Assembly (NCBI GenBank): GCA_027294925.1
Contig: JAPULM010000473.1
Location: 1-16,995 of the forward strand
DNA: 16,995 bases
Reading direction: 5' to 3'
DNA from: a bacterium
GTDB taxonomy: Bacteria > Tectomicrobia > Entotheonellia > Entotheonellales > Entotheonellaceae
In this document: positions 7,175 through 14,598 of the stretch, piece by piece
How the letters are laid out: each line of letters opens with the position of its first letter
How positions within the stretch are numbered: the stretch's first letter is position 1
Program-made: the position numbers and the translations under genes
The notes under the pieces: generated by a model
What the model was told of the DNA's origin: nothing
Seen by the model: the letters and a program-made list of their open reading frames with translations, nothing else
Database searches by the model: none

Positions 7175-8176
7175 ATGGGTGAAATTGGCATTATGAGCCC
7201 GGGAACGTCGGACATGACGTGGCGGGAAGTACGGGATAGTGTTGTTCTGGCGGAAGAACTTGGCTACGGTTGTGTGACGATGGGGGAATCCTGGGGCGAG
7301 GATTCATTTACCTCACTGGCTCAGCTAGCGGCGGTGACCTCACGGATGCGAATTGGCACGAGTATTGTCCCTGTGTTTGCGCGCTCACCTGCGAATGTTG
7401 CGATGACGACGCTGAATATGGACCGTATGTCGGAGGGGCGTTTTTTTCTCGGGTTAGGAACCAGTGGACAGCTGGTTATTGAAGATTTGCACGGCGAGAC
7501 GTTTCGCAAGCCGTTGACGCGTATGCGAGAATATATTGATATTATTCGCAAGGCAATACGTGGTGAGCGCTTGGATCACGATGGGGAGTTTTTCCATACG
7601 CAGCGTTTCCGGCTACGCCTTAAGCCCTATCGGGCTAACCTGCCGATTTATATTGCCTCACTCAGTCCGCCTAGCCTGCGGCTGACAGGTGAGTTGGCAG
7701 ATGGCTGGTTGCCCATTTATCTGGCGCCGTCACGTATGGACGCGGCCGTGGCGGAGTTGAAAGCCGGGGCGGAAGCCGCCGGTCGTTCGTTCGACGATAT
7801 TGCCATTTCGCCGCAAGTATCGATTTACGTGACCGATGATATTGTTGCTGCGCGTGATCGTGAGCGGCCGCATATCGCCTTTTATATTGGTGGTATGGGT
7901 GTGTTTTATCATCAATACATGCACCGTATCGGCTTTGGTGCTGACGCCGACCGTGTCCGTGCAGCGTACTTGGCCCGTGAACGCGACCGGGCGGCGCAAC
8001 TGGTGAGCGACGAAATGGTTGATGCGATGACTATTATCGGCAATCCGCAGCAGTGCCGCGATCAGATGCAAACTTTTTTTGACGTCGGGGTGCACGATAT
8101 TCGCCTGGTATTCAATGAGCCCAACAAAGATGCTTATTTGCAAGCGCTCAAAGCCGTCGCTCCGCATGGCTCGTAA
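7175..8176 (+). CDS. LLM-class (luciferase-like) flavin/F420-dependent oxidoreductase 3
   Basis: Third luciferase-like TIM-barrel oxidoreductase, 333 aa. Landmarks are EELGYGCVTMGESWGEDSFT (substrate- and cofactor-side N-terminal loop), SRMRIGTSIVPVFARSP, MSEGRFFLGLGTSG (cofactor glycine turn), YRANLPIYIASLSPPSLRL and ADGWLP. The C-terminus reads IIGNPQQCRDQMQTFFDVGV. The pattern is that of F420-dependent LLM oxidoreductases of actinobacterial and environmental genomes; FMN use cannot be excluded. AAGGAG at 7163-7168 lies 6 nt before the ATG. It is more like standard annotated F420-dependent LLM proteins than are the two upstream paralogues. It ends 5 bp before the convergent DinB-like gene, with no room for a terminator. 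Confidence 0.88.
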   Translation: MGEIGIMSPGTSDMTWREVRDSVVLAEELGYGCVTMGESWGEDSFTSLAQLAAVTSRMRIGTSIVPVFARSPANVAMTTLNMDRMSEGRFFLGLGTSGQLVIEDLHGETFRKPLTRMREYIDIIRKAIRGERLDHDGEFFHTQRFRLRLKPYRANLPIYIASLSPPSLRLTGELADGWLPIYLAPSRMDAAVAELKAGAEAAGRSFDDIAISPQVSIYVTDDIVAARDRERPHIAFYIGGMGVFYHQYMHRIGFGADADRVRAAYLARERDRAAQLVSDEMVDAMTIIGNPQQCRDQMQTFFDVGVHDIRLVFNEPNKDAYLQALKAVAPHGS

Positions 8177-8181
8177 TGGCG

Positions 8182-8640
8182 CTAGGGCTGCATCAACAGA
8201 TCACGTGTCAGATCCAGGTGTCCATGGTGTTGGGTCAGTTCGCGGCAGCACTGTAGAAGAACAGCGCCTTGACGTCGGTCCTGCAAGTGTTGATGACGTG
8301 CCGATAAGGGGTAGACAATCGGCTGCTCGCCCTGCACCTGGGCGATATCTGCCGGCAGCTGTGCTTGCAGATCGTGTATGGCCTGACGGATATCGGCTAT
8401 GGTGCCGCTGGCGTTGAATTCCGCTTCACGATCACGATGCGATGGACGCCCAGCCAATATTTCACCGATCCAGTAGCGCGTTAGGCCGACACAGTGGGTG
8501 AGAATGGCATAGGGTGAGTTTGCATCGGGTAAGTTGGGGCGCAGATTGACACGCTCGTCGCCGAGTTCCTCGGCAATTTGTAGCATGCCATCGAGCGCCT
8601 GATTGATCAAGGTCAAAAAATCTTCGGGAACCATTTGCAT
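8182..8640 (-). CDS. DinB/DUF664-like four-helix-bundle protein
   Basis: Protein of 152 aa in the DinB-like superfamily (often annotated as DUF664 or DinB family), whose members are metal-binding four-helix bundles, some acting as thiol-dependent S-transferases or hydrolases. Visible are the early helix with ILTHCVGLTRYWIGEILAG (His49), a charged SHRDREAEF stretch, and the C-terminal ELTQHHGHLDLTRDLL (His138, His139, His141). These histidines are the likely metal ligands. CACCT at 8646-8650 (AGGTG on the coding strand) lies 5 nt before the ATG. A second ATG six bases in is also possible. Its first codon overlaps the start codon of the divergent M14 peptidase gene. Family is confident, reaction unknown. 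Confidence 0.78.
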   Translation of the reverse strand: MQMVPEDFLTLINQALDGMLQIAEELGDERVNLRPNLPDANSPYAILTHCVGLTRYWIGEILAGRPSHRDREAEFNASGTIADIRQAIHDLQAQLPADIAQVQGEQPIVYPLSARHQHLQDRRQGAVLLQCCRELTQHHGHLDLTRDLLMQP

Positions 8641-9535
8641 GTGGGCACCTGGTGAACAGAAATTGACAGCAGTGGTGCTACCGCTGGCGATGTGGCTTTT
8701 TCTACCGCCCGTATACGCATCTGTTCAGAATAGTCATAATGGCGCTTCTGTTACGGTCAAACGCGCCTGTCAGATGATCGGGCAAAAGCTGGGTAGCGTT
8801 AGTATCGCACACTGTCTTAAGCGCAATTTACAAGCTTCCGGGGCATACTCTGTACAGGGCCTGCCGCTGTTGATTAAGGAATATCCACCACTGCCGCCGC
8901 GTATTCCTAAAGCCCGTGTGTTGGTTATCGGTGGGGTGCATGGAGACGAATATTCATCCGTCAGTATCATGTTTAAGTGGATGCAAATTTTGGACAAACA
9001 TCATTCCGGTCTGTTTCATTGGCAGATCGTTCCACTACTGAATCCGGACGGCTTATTACGCAAGAAATCACAGCGTATGAATGCCAATGGCGTGGATCTG
9101 AATCGCAACTTTTCGACGCCGAACTGGCAGCAAGAAAGCCGCCGCTACTGGGTGCGGCGGACGCGACGCGATCCACGGCGCTATCCTGGCGCGGCGTCTT
9201 TAAGCGAGCCTGAAACCCGTTGGCTTACCAAAGTGATTGAGCAGTTCCGACCGCAGGTTATTGTTGCGGTGCACGCACCATATGGTATTCTCGACTTTGA
9301 CGGCCCCCCGCCTCAGCCGCGCAAGTTTGGTTACCTCCGCCTCCATCTGTTAGGTGTCTATCCAGGGTCGCTTGGCAATTATGCCGGGGTGCATAAAAAG
9401 ATACCGGTTATCACCATTGAGTTGCCGCATGCCGGTATTATGCCGACGAAACGGCAAATTTCGCATATCTGGGTTGATTTAGTGCGCTGGCTTCGACGGC
9501 ATATACCGGTGTCGACACGACAAGGCGTGCGTTAG
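8639..9535 (+). CDS. Exported M14 zinc carboxypeptidase, MpaA-like (murein peptide amidase type)
   Basis: Metallocarboxypeptidase of about 298 aa. Starting at ATG 8639, residues 1-27 form a signal peptide with a hydrophobic LTAVVLPLAMWLFL core and likely cleavage after VYA, so the enzyme is periplasmic. Zinc ligands are His101 and Glu104 in GGVHGDEY and His212 in AVHAPYG. The substrate-binding Arg is in VDLNRNFST, and the catalytic Glu261 in ITIELPHAG. MpaA-type enzymes cleave the gamma-D-Glu to diaminopimelate bond of murein peptides; substrate here is inferred. A longer in-frame TTG start at 8603 exists but would put a non-typical 12-residue extension before the signal peptide. The Shine-Dalgarno sequence is weak (GGGAA). 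Its stop overlaps the stop of the convergent L,D-transpeptidase gene, another peptidoglycan enzyme. Confidence 0.83.
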   Translation: MWAPGEQKLTAVVLPLAMWLFLPPVYASVQNSHNGASVTVKRACQMIGQKLGSVSIAHCLKRNLQASGAYSVQGLPLLIKEYPPLPPRIPKARVLVIGGVHGDEYSSVSIMFKWMQILDKHHSGLFHWQIVPLLNPDGLLRKKSQRMNANGVDLNRNFSTPNWQQESRRYWVRRTRRDPRRYPGAASLSEPETRWLTKVIEQFRPQVIVAVHAPYGILDFDGPPPQPRKFGYLRLHLLGVYPGSLGNYAGVHKKIPVITIELPHAGIMPTKRQISHIWVDLVRWLRRHIPVSTRQGVR

Positions 9536-10734
9536 GCAGGTCCTTCGTAGACAATCCGCCAGACGCCATCTGTTTCTTGACGCCAATACTGGCGTTTTTT
9601 GACCTGATCGCGAAAGTTGTTGCTACGGTAGTCTTGTTGAAACGTCGTTACCACCATGCCGGATTCTCCTGGATAGCGAAAGACGCTAACTTCAGACAAT
9701 GCGACTTTGAGGGATGCTTTGCGGGCGTTGACACGCTGTTTGTGCTGCGCCCAGGCTTGGTAATTTTTCCCCTGTGCGTTAAATGCTTTTGAGTAATGCC
9801 GCAGATAGCGTGCTGTATCAAGACTTTGCCAATCTTGTCGCCAGTTCTCGAGCAGCTCTGTAAAGCGTTCTTGTTGTTGCTGCCACTGTTGCGGATCAAT
9901 CCAGGCGACGCCTTCGGCAATGATCACGGGTGTTTGGCCAATGTCCAGAAACGGCTCTAAAGCAAGCAGGTCCGTGTTGCTCAGGGCCACACAACCGTCG
10001 CTGGCCTGCGGTGGCCGGCTGTAGGTGTCACTCGGTACGCCATGCACCCAAATGCCAGATCCTGTGTTACCTAAACGACGATCCCATGCGTTCGGATAGT
10101 TGATCGGAAAGGCGCCGACGCCATAACGGTCAGGTAGCTTTTGAGGCGATAAACGGCCGGTGACAAAATAGACGCCAACCGGTGTGCGTTGATCTCCCTC
10201 ACGAACTTTTCGAGCCCCATTTTTACCGCTTGAGATGTAGTAATCGTGTAGCAGGCGCGGTATGCCTTGACGATTGGCAAACAGATAAAGGCGAGCTTTG
10301 TTCAAATCAATCACAACCGCATGACGCTGGCTTGGCGGCAGCCGCACCAGCATTTGCGGCGCTGTATTTGCCGGGGGGCGCTGGAGGTGGTGTTGCCAAC
10401 GCGCCAGCGCCTCATGGCGTAGGGCTGCCACTTGTGGCGTGGCCATGTCGGCGGGGCTGCCAAAGCCTTGCAACGCTTTCGCTTGCGCTAGCAGGAGATC
10501 GCCGTAGATGAGCTGCGCTAGTCTAAATTTTGGGTTCTGGCGCACCAGTACCCCAATGTCTTGTAGGGCGGTATCCAGATGTTGTGCGCTAATCTCGTTG
10601 AGTGCCTTGATTAGAAGGGGTTCAGAGCGTTGTGGCAGGCCGTTGGCAAGTTGGCGAACACTTGCGTTCTCCCCATATACCGGCGCCACGACCAGCGCGC
10701 CGAGTAGTAGAATGACAAGTTTGATTCGGAGCAT
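9532..10734 (-). CDS. L,D-transpeptidase (YkuD domain) with C-terminal Cds6/SnoaL-like domain
   Basis: Periplasmic peptidoglycan enzyme, 400 aa. L,D-transpeptidases make 3-3 crosslinks or attach proteins, and some act as carboxypeptidases. Residues 1-21 are a signal peptide (MLRIKLVILLLGALVVAP). A helical, TPR-like region at about 30-120 is followed by the YkuD catalytic domain (about 138-273). Its active-site motif is HGVPSDTY plus SDGCVALS, with His231 and nucleophile Cys248. The C-terminus (about 290-400) is a SnoaL/NTF2-like domain with QQDYRSNNFRD, as in Helicobacter Csd6-type enzymes. I chose ATG 10734, 10 bp after the upstream gene's stop. A longer reading to 10878 would overlap that gene and bury the signal peptide. 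It probably forms one transcript with the TPR gene, which carries the same C-terminal domain. Confidence 0.88.
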   Translation of the reverse strand: MLRIKLVILLLGALVVAPVYGENASVRQLANGLPQRSEPLLIKALNEISAQHLDTALQDIGVLVRQNPKFRLAQLIYGDLLLAQAKALQGFGSPADMATPQVAALRHEALARWQHHLQRPPANTAPQMLVRLPPSQRHAVVIDLNKARLYLFANRQGIPRLLHDYYISSGKNGARKVREGDQRTPVGVYFVTGRLSPQKLPDRYGVGAFPINYPNAWDRRLGNTGSGIWVHGVPSDTYSRPPQASDGCVALSNTDLLALEPFLDIGQTPVIIAEGVAWIDPQQWQQQQERFTELLENWRQDWQSLDTARYLRHYSKAFNAQGKNYQAWAQHKQRVNARKASLKVALSEVSVFRYPGESGMVVTTFQQDYRSNNFRDQVKKRQYWRQETDGVWRIVYEGPA

Positions 10735-10744
10735 CGTAGTAAGC

Positions 10745-11758
10745 CTATTCGAGTATGATGCGTTCTTCGACAATGTGCCATTTGGCGTCGTGCTTGATAA
10801 GGTGTAGCTGTTTGTACGACTTGCCGCGGAAAATATTGGACCTATAGTCCTGTAAAAATTGCACACTTGCCGTACCATTTTCCAGCAGCGTTACCTCTCG
10901 GTTGCTCAGTTCCACCTTGATAAAACGCGGCGCCCGCAGACGCTGTCGGCGTTGGTTGCGCCATCCCCGCCGCGAGATGCCCTGCGGCGGTTTGAAATCA
11001 GCCGCATAAAACGCCAAATAAGCATCCACGTCCTGCTCCGACCATGCCTTGGCCCAGGCGGAGATCGTCGCAACAATCTGCGCTTGATTAGCCTCCGGCG
11101 TCTTTGCCGCCATACGTTGAGATGGCTGTGATGGTAGCGATGGGCTCGAAGCAGAAGCTTCCGGCTGACGCGTAGCGCTTTGCGTATGGTTGGCCTGCTG
11201 GGTTGCCGGTTTTGAAATATCGTTCTTTGCCCCATCTTGCACCACAGATAGGTGGGTTAGCAAGTCTAATTTTAGCGCTGGCGTCTTCTGTTTGTGATTG
11301 CGCTCAAGCGCACGGTCGTATGCAAGGCTTGCCATTTTAGCATAAACACCGCCCAGATTTTCGTGTACTCTGGCATAACTGGGATGGGTATGCATGGCTG
11401 CTAGCAGGATATCCCGAGCTTTTTCGTACTGCCCCTGCGCCGCGTACAGGACGGCTAAATTATTATACGATTCAGGTAGGTCCGGATATTCCTGCGTTAT
11501 TGTTTCGAACACAGCTGTGGCACGTTTAATGCGTCCCTCACGCAGCAATACTAAACCTTGCAGGAAGCGCGCTTGTATATCTTCGGGATGACGCTTCATG
11601 AATGCGTTGAGACGTTGCCGTGCCTGTTTATAGTGCTCTGTTGCCATTAACTGTCGTATGGGTTGGAGCTTGTCATCCTGATCAACTTCGCCCAGCGCTA
11701 TGGCCGGCACAAAGCTGATAAGCATTAGCAGCGCAGGTAATATCCGCCAACAGCCCAT
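10745..11758 (-). CDS. Exported TPR protein with C-terminal Cds6/SnoaL-like domain
   Basis: Periplasmic protein of 337 aa from ATG 11758. It has a signal peptide at 1-23 (ILPALLMLISFVPAIALG) and TPR helices at about 34-157 (for example PESYNNLAVLYAAQGQYEKA). A Ser/Gln/Pro/Ala-rich flexible linker follows at about 180-222. The C-terminal SnoaL/NTF2-like domain (225-337) contains QDYRSNIFRGKSYKQL and WHIVEERI. That domain matches the C-terminus of the L,D-transpeptidase encoded 10 bp downstream, so the two are likely partners in cell-wall remodelling, with the TPR part as scaffold. A perfect AGGAGG lies 11 nt before ATG 11758. In-frame ATGs at 11818, 11794 and 11791 have no such site. Exact role unknown. 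Confidence 0.8.
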   Translation of the reverse strand: MGCWRILPALLMLISFVPAIALGEVDQDDKLQPIRQLMATEHYKQARQRLNAFMKRHPEDIQARFLQGLVLLREGRIKRATAVFETITQEYPDLPESYNNLAVLYAAQGQYEKARDILLAAMHTHPSYARVHENLGGVYAKMASLAYDRALERNHKQKTPALKLDLLTHLSVVQDGAKNDISKPATQQANHTQSATRQPEASASSPSLPSQPSQRMAAKTPEANQAQIVATISAWAKAWSEQDVDAYLAFYAADFKPPQGISRRGWRNQRRQRLRAPRFIKVELSNREVTLLENGTASVQFLQDYRSNIFRGKSYKQLHLIKHDAKWHIVEERIILE

Positions 11759-11765
11759 GTACGGC

Positions 11766-11882
11766 TCACCCTCCTGACGCAGCAGGCCCATCATCGTCCT
11801 GGTTGGTCTGTATGCCATTTCTTCGGAGCGCCTGAAAGAAGTTCTTAAGCGCTTCTAAACGCCAGATAAATTTTGCAATCAA
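11766..11882 (-). CDS. Possible short ORF (38 aa) just upstream of the TPR gene
   Basis: Not recognised. On the minus strand a frame reads IAKFIWRLEALKNFFQALRR, then NGIQTNQDDDGPAASGG and TGA at 11766-11768. The amphipathic helix followed by an acidic, glycine-rich tail is protein-like. The stop codon overlaps the AGGAGG of the TPR gene, a layout typical of translational coupling. The weakness is the start: there is no ATG in this frame, only TTG at 11882 or 11900, without a clear Shine-Dalgarno sequence, and an in-frame TGA lies upstream. It may be a leader peptide, a remnant of a longer gene, or chance. Confidence 0.28.
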   Translation of the reverse strand: MIAKFIWRLEALKNFFQALRRNGIQTNQDDDGPAASGG

Positions 11883-11919
11883 AGGACGCCACCCCGCCAA
11901 ACTGACGGGGTAATTGCAA
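11873..11919. repeat. Two-part inverted repeat upstream of the TPR/L,D-transpeptidase unit
   Basis: Outer arms TTGCAAT (11873-11879) and ATTGCAA (11913-11919) enclose inner arms CCCCG (11892-11896) and CGGGG (11906-11910). It lies in the transcribed leader of the TPR operon if the -10 elements at 11948-11958 are used. It could be an RNA stem or a protein-binding palindrome. Confidence 0.4.
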
Positions 11920-11947
11920 GACGTAAAACTTTCTTCTCAGTAGATGT

Positions 11948-11958
11948 ATTATATTATA
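11948..11958 (-). promoter_or_regulatory. Overlapping pair of perfect -10 elements (TATAATATAAT), minus strand
   Basis: On the minus strand two consensus TATAAT hexamers overlap by one base. They lie about 190 bp upstream of the TPR gene start and point toward it. No good -35 is visible at 16-18 bp, so activator dependence is possible. Confidence 0.33.
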
Positions 11959-12133
11959 TCCTGTATGCGACGCTTTGCGTGCATTATGTCACGTGAGTAT
12001 AGATAATCACTCACTAAGAATCCATTTTTGTTCCATCTTGGACCATTAGAAGGGTTTTTATTTTCCTGAAGTGCTGTTATTGTACAACAAAATTCATTCC
12101 GTCCAAGGATAAACATGAATGCACCGTAACCAT

Positions 12134-12161
12134 TGCACGTTGGGCTGCAATTTTTTATGAT
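12134..12161 (+). promoter_or_regulatory. Weak candidate promoter of the mrfAB-like unit
   Basis: TTGCAC (12134-12139) and TATGAT (12156-12161, 5 of 6) are separated by 16 bp, giving a leader of about 50 nt before ATG 12217. The same bases also form ATTGCA/TGCAAT followed by six T, so a terminator reading competes. Confidence 0.25.
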
Positions 12162-12216
12162 GTGTGAGACCGTTACATAAACTGCCGCTAACTGATAAGG
12201 GTAAGATGCAAACGCA

Positions 12217-14589
12217 ATGATTCAGCATACGGCGCCGGGCGATATTACAGGACTTGTGCAGCATTTGCAAAAGACGTACGCCGGTCGTATTACGGCTCAG
12301 GCAACCATCCCGGCGCGTTCCGGGTGCTACACGGATATGCCTGATGATCTTGATCCTCGTTTGACGGTCGCCTTGCAAGGGCGTGGGGTCAGTCGTTTAT
12401 ATCGCCATCAACGACAAGCCTGGGACGCCATACGGACCGGGCAACATACGGTCATTGTCACGCCCACGGCTTCCGGTAAGACATTGTGTTATAACCTACC
12501 GGTTCTGCAGGCCGCCTTGCAGCAGCAGGGTAAGGCCCTGTATCTCTTTCCCACCAAAGCCTTGTCGCAAGACCAGGTGGCCGAGCTGCTGGCCTTGAAC
12601 CAGGCCGGCGATTTGGCTATCCGCACCTACACCTTTGATGGTGATACGCCAGCCGATGCGCGTCGTGCTATACGTCTGCGCGGCGATATTGTCGTCTCCA
12701 ATCCGGATATGCTGCACCAGGGCATTTTGCCGCACCACACCAAGTGGGCGCAGTTTTTTGAGTCGTTGCAGTATGTTGTGATTGATGAAATGCACACCTA
12801 TCGTGGTGTATTTGGCTCGCATATGGCCAATTTGATACGGCGTTTGCAGCGGGTTTGCCGCTTTTATGGCCGCGCGCCGCTGTTTATTCTCTGTTCCGCC
12901 ACCATCGCCAATCCACTCGAATTGGCTGAGCAACTGATTGGCGCCAGGGCCACCGCGATTACCGAGAGTGGTGCGCCGCAAGGCGAGAAACATCTTTTAC
13001 TGTGGAATCCACCCGTGGTTAACGCTGAGCTTGGCATGCGCGCTTCAGCCCGCTCGCAAAGCACCCAGCTGGCCCGTTTGAGCGTGCGCGCCGGTCTCAA
13101 AACGATGATTTTTACCCAGACCCGTCTGATGGTCGAAATCATCACTAAGTATCTCAAAGAGACGTTTGACAAAGACCCGCGTTATCCGGCCCGTATTGTG
13201 GCTTATCGTGGTGGCTATTTGCCAACCCAGCGGCGCGCGACCGAGCACCAACTGCGCGACGGTACGGTTGATTGTGTGATCTCGACCTCAGCCCTCGAGC
13301 TTGGGGTGGATATCGGTTCCCTAGACGTTTGCTTGCTGAATGGCTATCCGGGCACCATCGCCGGTTCATGGCAGCGTCTGGGCCGGGCCGGCCGTCGAAA
13401 TCGCCCCTCGCTTGGCGTGTTGATTGCGACTAGTGCGCCGCTCGATCAATTCGTCGTGCGTCATCCGGAGTTCTTCCTCGATGCCTCGCCGGAGCATGCG
13501 CGCATCGCGCCCGACCAACTGTTGATTTTGGTCGATCACATCCGCTGTGCGGCGTTTGAGTTGCCGTTTACGGACGGGGAGCAATTCGGCGCCGAAAATC
13601 TGACCGCTATCCTCGCCTACTTGGAGGAACAGCAAGTCCTGCATCACGAGGGCAAGCAGTGGCATTGGATGGCCGATAGTTATCCCGCTAATACGGTGAG
13701 TCTACGGGGCGTTGCTGAGGGCAATTTCGTGGTCATTGACACCACTGAGGGCAAGCAGGAAATCATTGCCGAGGTCGATTACGGCAGCGCTGCGATGACC
13801 ATCTACGAGGGGGCTATTTATCTGATCCAAGCCGCCCCCTGGCAGGTCGAGAAGCTGGATTGGGAAGGCCGTAAAGCATTTGTGACGCGCACCCGGGCTG
13901 ACTATTACACCGATGCCATCGATTATACCCGGCTGAAAATTTTAGAGCAGTTTGAGGACGAGCAGAGCCCGCAACGGCTGTGCGCTCGTGGTGAGGTGCA
14001 TCTGGTGCGGCGCGTTGCCGGGTACAAAAAAATTCGCTATCACAGCCATGAAAACATCGGTTATGGCCAGGTCAATCTGCCGGATCAGGAGATGCATACC
14101 ACGGCGGTCTGGTGGCAGCTCAGCGCTGCAACGTTGCAGCAAGCCTTCACCCATCCCTGGCAGGCGCTTGATGGCTTCCTAGGCGCGGCGTACGCGATGC
14201 ACCATGTGGCGGCGCTGCTCACCATGTCGGAACCGCACGATTTGGGGCGTGCGGTGGGTAGCAGCGATGCCACCTGGTTTGCCACCGTAGGTGCCGATGG
14301 ACGCGGTGCGGCTAAAATGCTTATGGAAGATGGGCGCGAAGCGGTGCCGTCACGCCACTTCCAGCCGACGGTATTTCTGTACGACAACTATCCCGGCGGC
14401 ATCGGCTTGTCCACCCTACTGTACGATTTGCGTCACGACCTGGTACGCCGGGCATATGCCTTGGTCACAGCCTGCGAATGCGTACACGGCTGTCCGGCTT
14501 GTGTGGGCCCCATTCTCGCTGTTGATGAACAACGCGACGCAACGCCGAAACAGGCCGCTATCACGGTGTTGTCGCTTTTAAGCACTTAA
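12217..14589 (+). CDS. mrfA: DEAD/DEAH-box helicase with DUF1998 cysteine cluster, MrfA (YprA)-like
   Basis: Superfamily 2 helicase, 790 aa against about 750 in Bacillus MrfA/YprA. In that organism MrfA acts with the exonuclease MrfB to repair mitomycin C damage independently of UvrABC. Q-like LYRHQRQAWD comes first, then Walker A TPTASGKT (82-89), FPTKAL (111-116), DEMH box (190-193), CSATI (226-230), ELGVD (361-365) and motif VI QRLGRAGRR (386-394). The C-terminal DUF1998 part has LYDNYPGGIG and a four-cysteine cluster in TACECVHGCPACVG (Cys753, 755, 759, 762), the zinc site typical of MrfA. The Shine-Dalgarno sequence is weak; a 4-codon ORF at 12206-12220 overlaps the start as ATGA. The next gene is the matching exonuclease. 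Family assignment is strong; the physiological role is inferred from Bacillus work. Confidence 0.9.
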   Translation: MIQHTAPGDITGLVQHLQKTYAGRITAQATIPARSGCYTDMPDDLDPRLTVALQGRGVSRLYRHQRQAWDAIRTGQHTVIVTPTASGKTLCYNLPVLQAALQQQGKALYLFPTKALSQDQVAELLALNQAGDLAIRTYTFDGDTPADARRAIRLRGDIVVSNPDMLHQGILPHHTKWAQFFESLQYVVIDEMHTYRGVFGSHMANLIRRLQRVCRFYGRAPLFILCSATIANPLELAEQLIGARATAITESGAPQGEKHLLLWNPPVVNAELGMRASARSQSTQLARLSVRAGLKTMIFTQTRLMVEIITKYLKETFDKDPRYPARIVAYRGGYLPTQRRATEHQLRDGTVDCVISTSALELGVDIGSLDVCLLNGYPGTIAGSWQRLGRAGRRNRPSLGVLIATSAPLDQFVVRHPEFFLDASPEHARIAPDQLLILVDHIRCAAFELPFTDGEQFGAENLTAILAYLEEQQVLHHEGKQWHWMADSYPANTVSLRGVAEGNFVVIDTTEGKQEIIAEVDYGSAAMTIYEGAIYLIQAAPWQVEKLDWEGRKAFVTRTRADYYTDAIDYTRLKILEQFEDEQSPQRLCARGEVHLVRRVAGYKKIRYHSHENIGYGQVNLPDQEMHTTAVWWQLSAATLQQAFTHPWQALDGFLGAAYAMHHVAALLTMSEPHDLGRAVGSSDATWFATVGADGRGAAKMLMEDGREAVPSRHFQPTVFLYDNYPGGIGLSTLLYDLRHDLVRRAYALVTACECVHGCPACVGPILAVDEQRDATPKQAAITVLSLLST

Positions 14590-14598
14590 GTATCCGGA

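Larger units (their letters stand above)
11819..12216. other. AT-richer divergent intergenic region between TPR and mrfA-like genes
   Basis: About 400 bp, visibly more AT-rich than its surroundings. It contains the two-part inverted repeat, the double -10 facing the TPR gene, a 14-bp near-palindrome centred on TTGTACAA (12080-12087), and a candidate plus-strand promoter at 12134-12161. No CTGT-N8-ACAG, GTTC-N7-GTTC or GAAC-N4-GTTC LexA-type site is seen. No protein gene is supported in 11883-12205. Confidence 0.45.

Noticed and set aside
10735..10878. Longer N-terminus for the L,D-transpeptidase
   Set aside because: It would overlap the upstream TPR gene by more than 130 bp and hide a clear signal peptide that starts at ATG 10734.
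12071..12090. LexA box upstream of the mrfA-like gene
   Set aside because: CTGT is followed after 8 bases by AACA instead of ACAG; other LexA consensus types are also absent.
12132..12156. Intrinsic terminator ATTGCA-loop-TGCAAT followed by six T
   Set aside because: The 6-bp AT-rich stem is weak and no plus-strand gene ends upstream; it overlaps a candidate promoter. Attenuation remains possible but unsupported.
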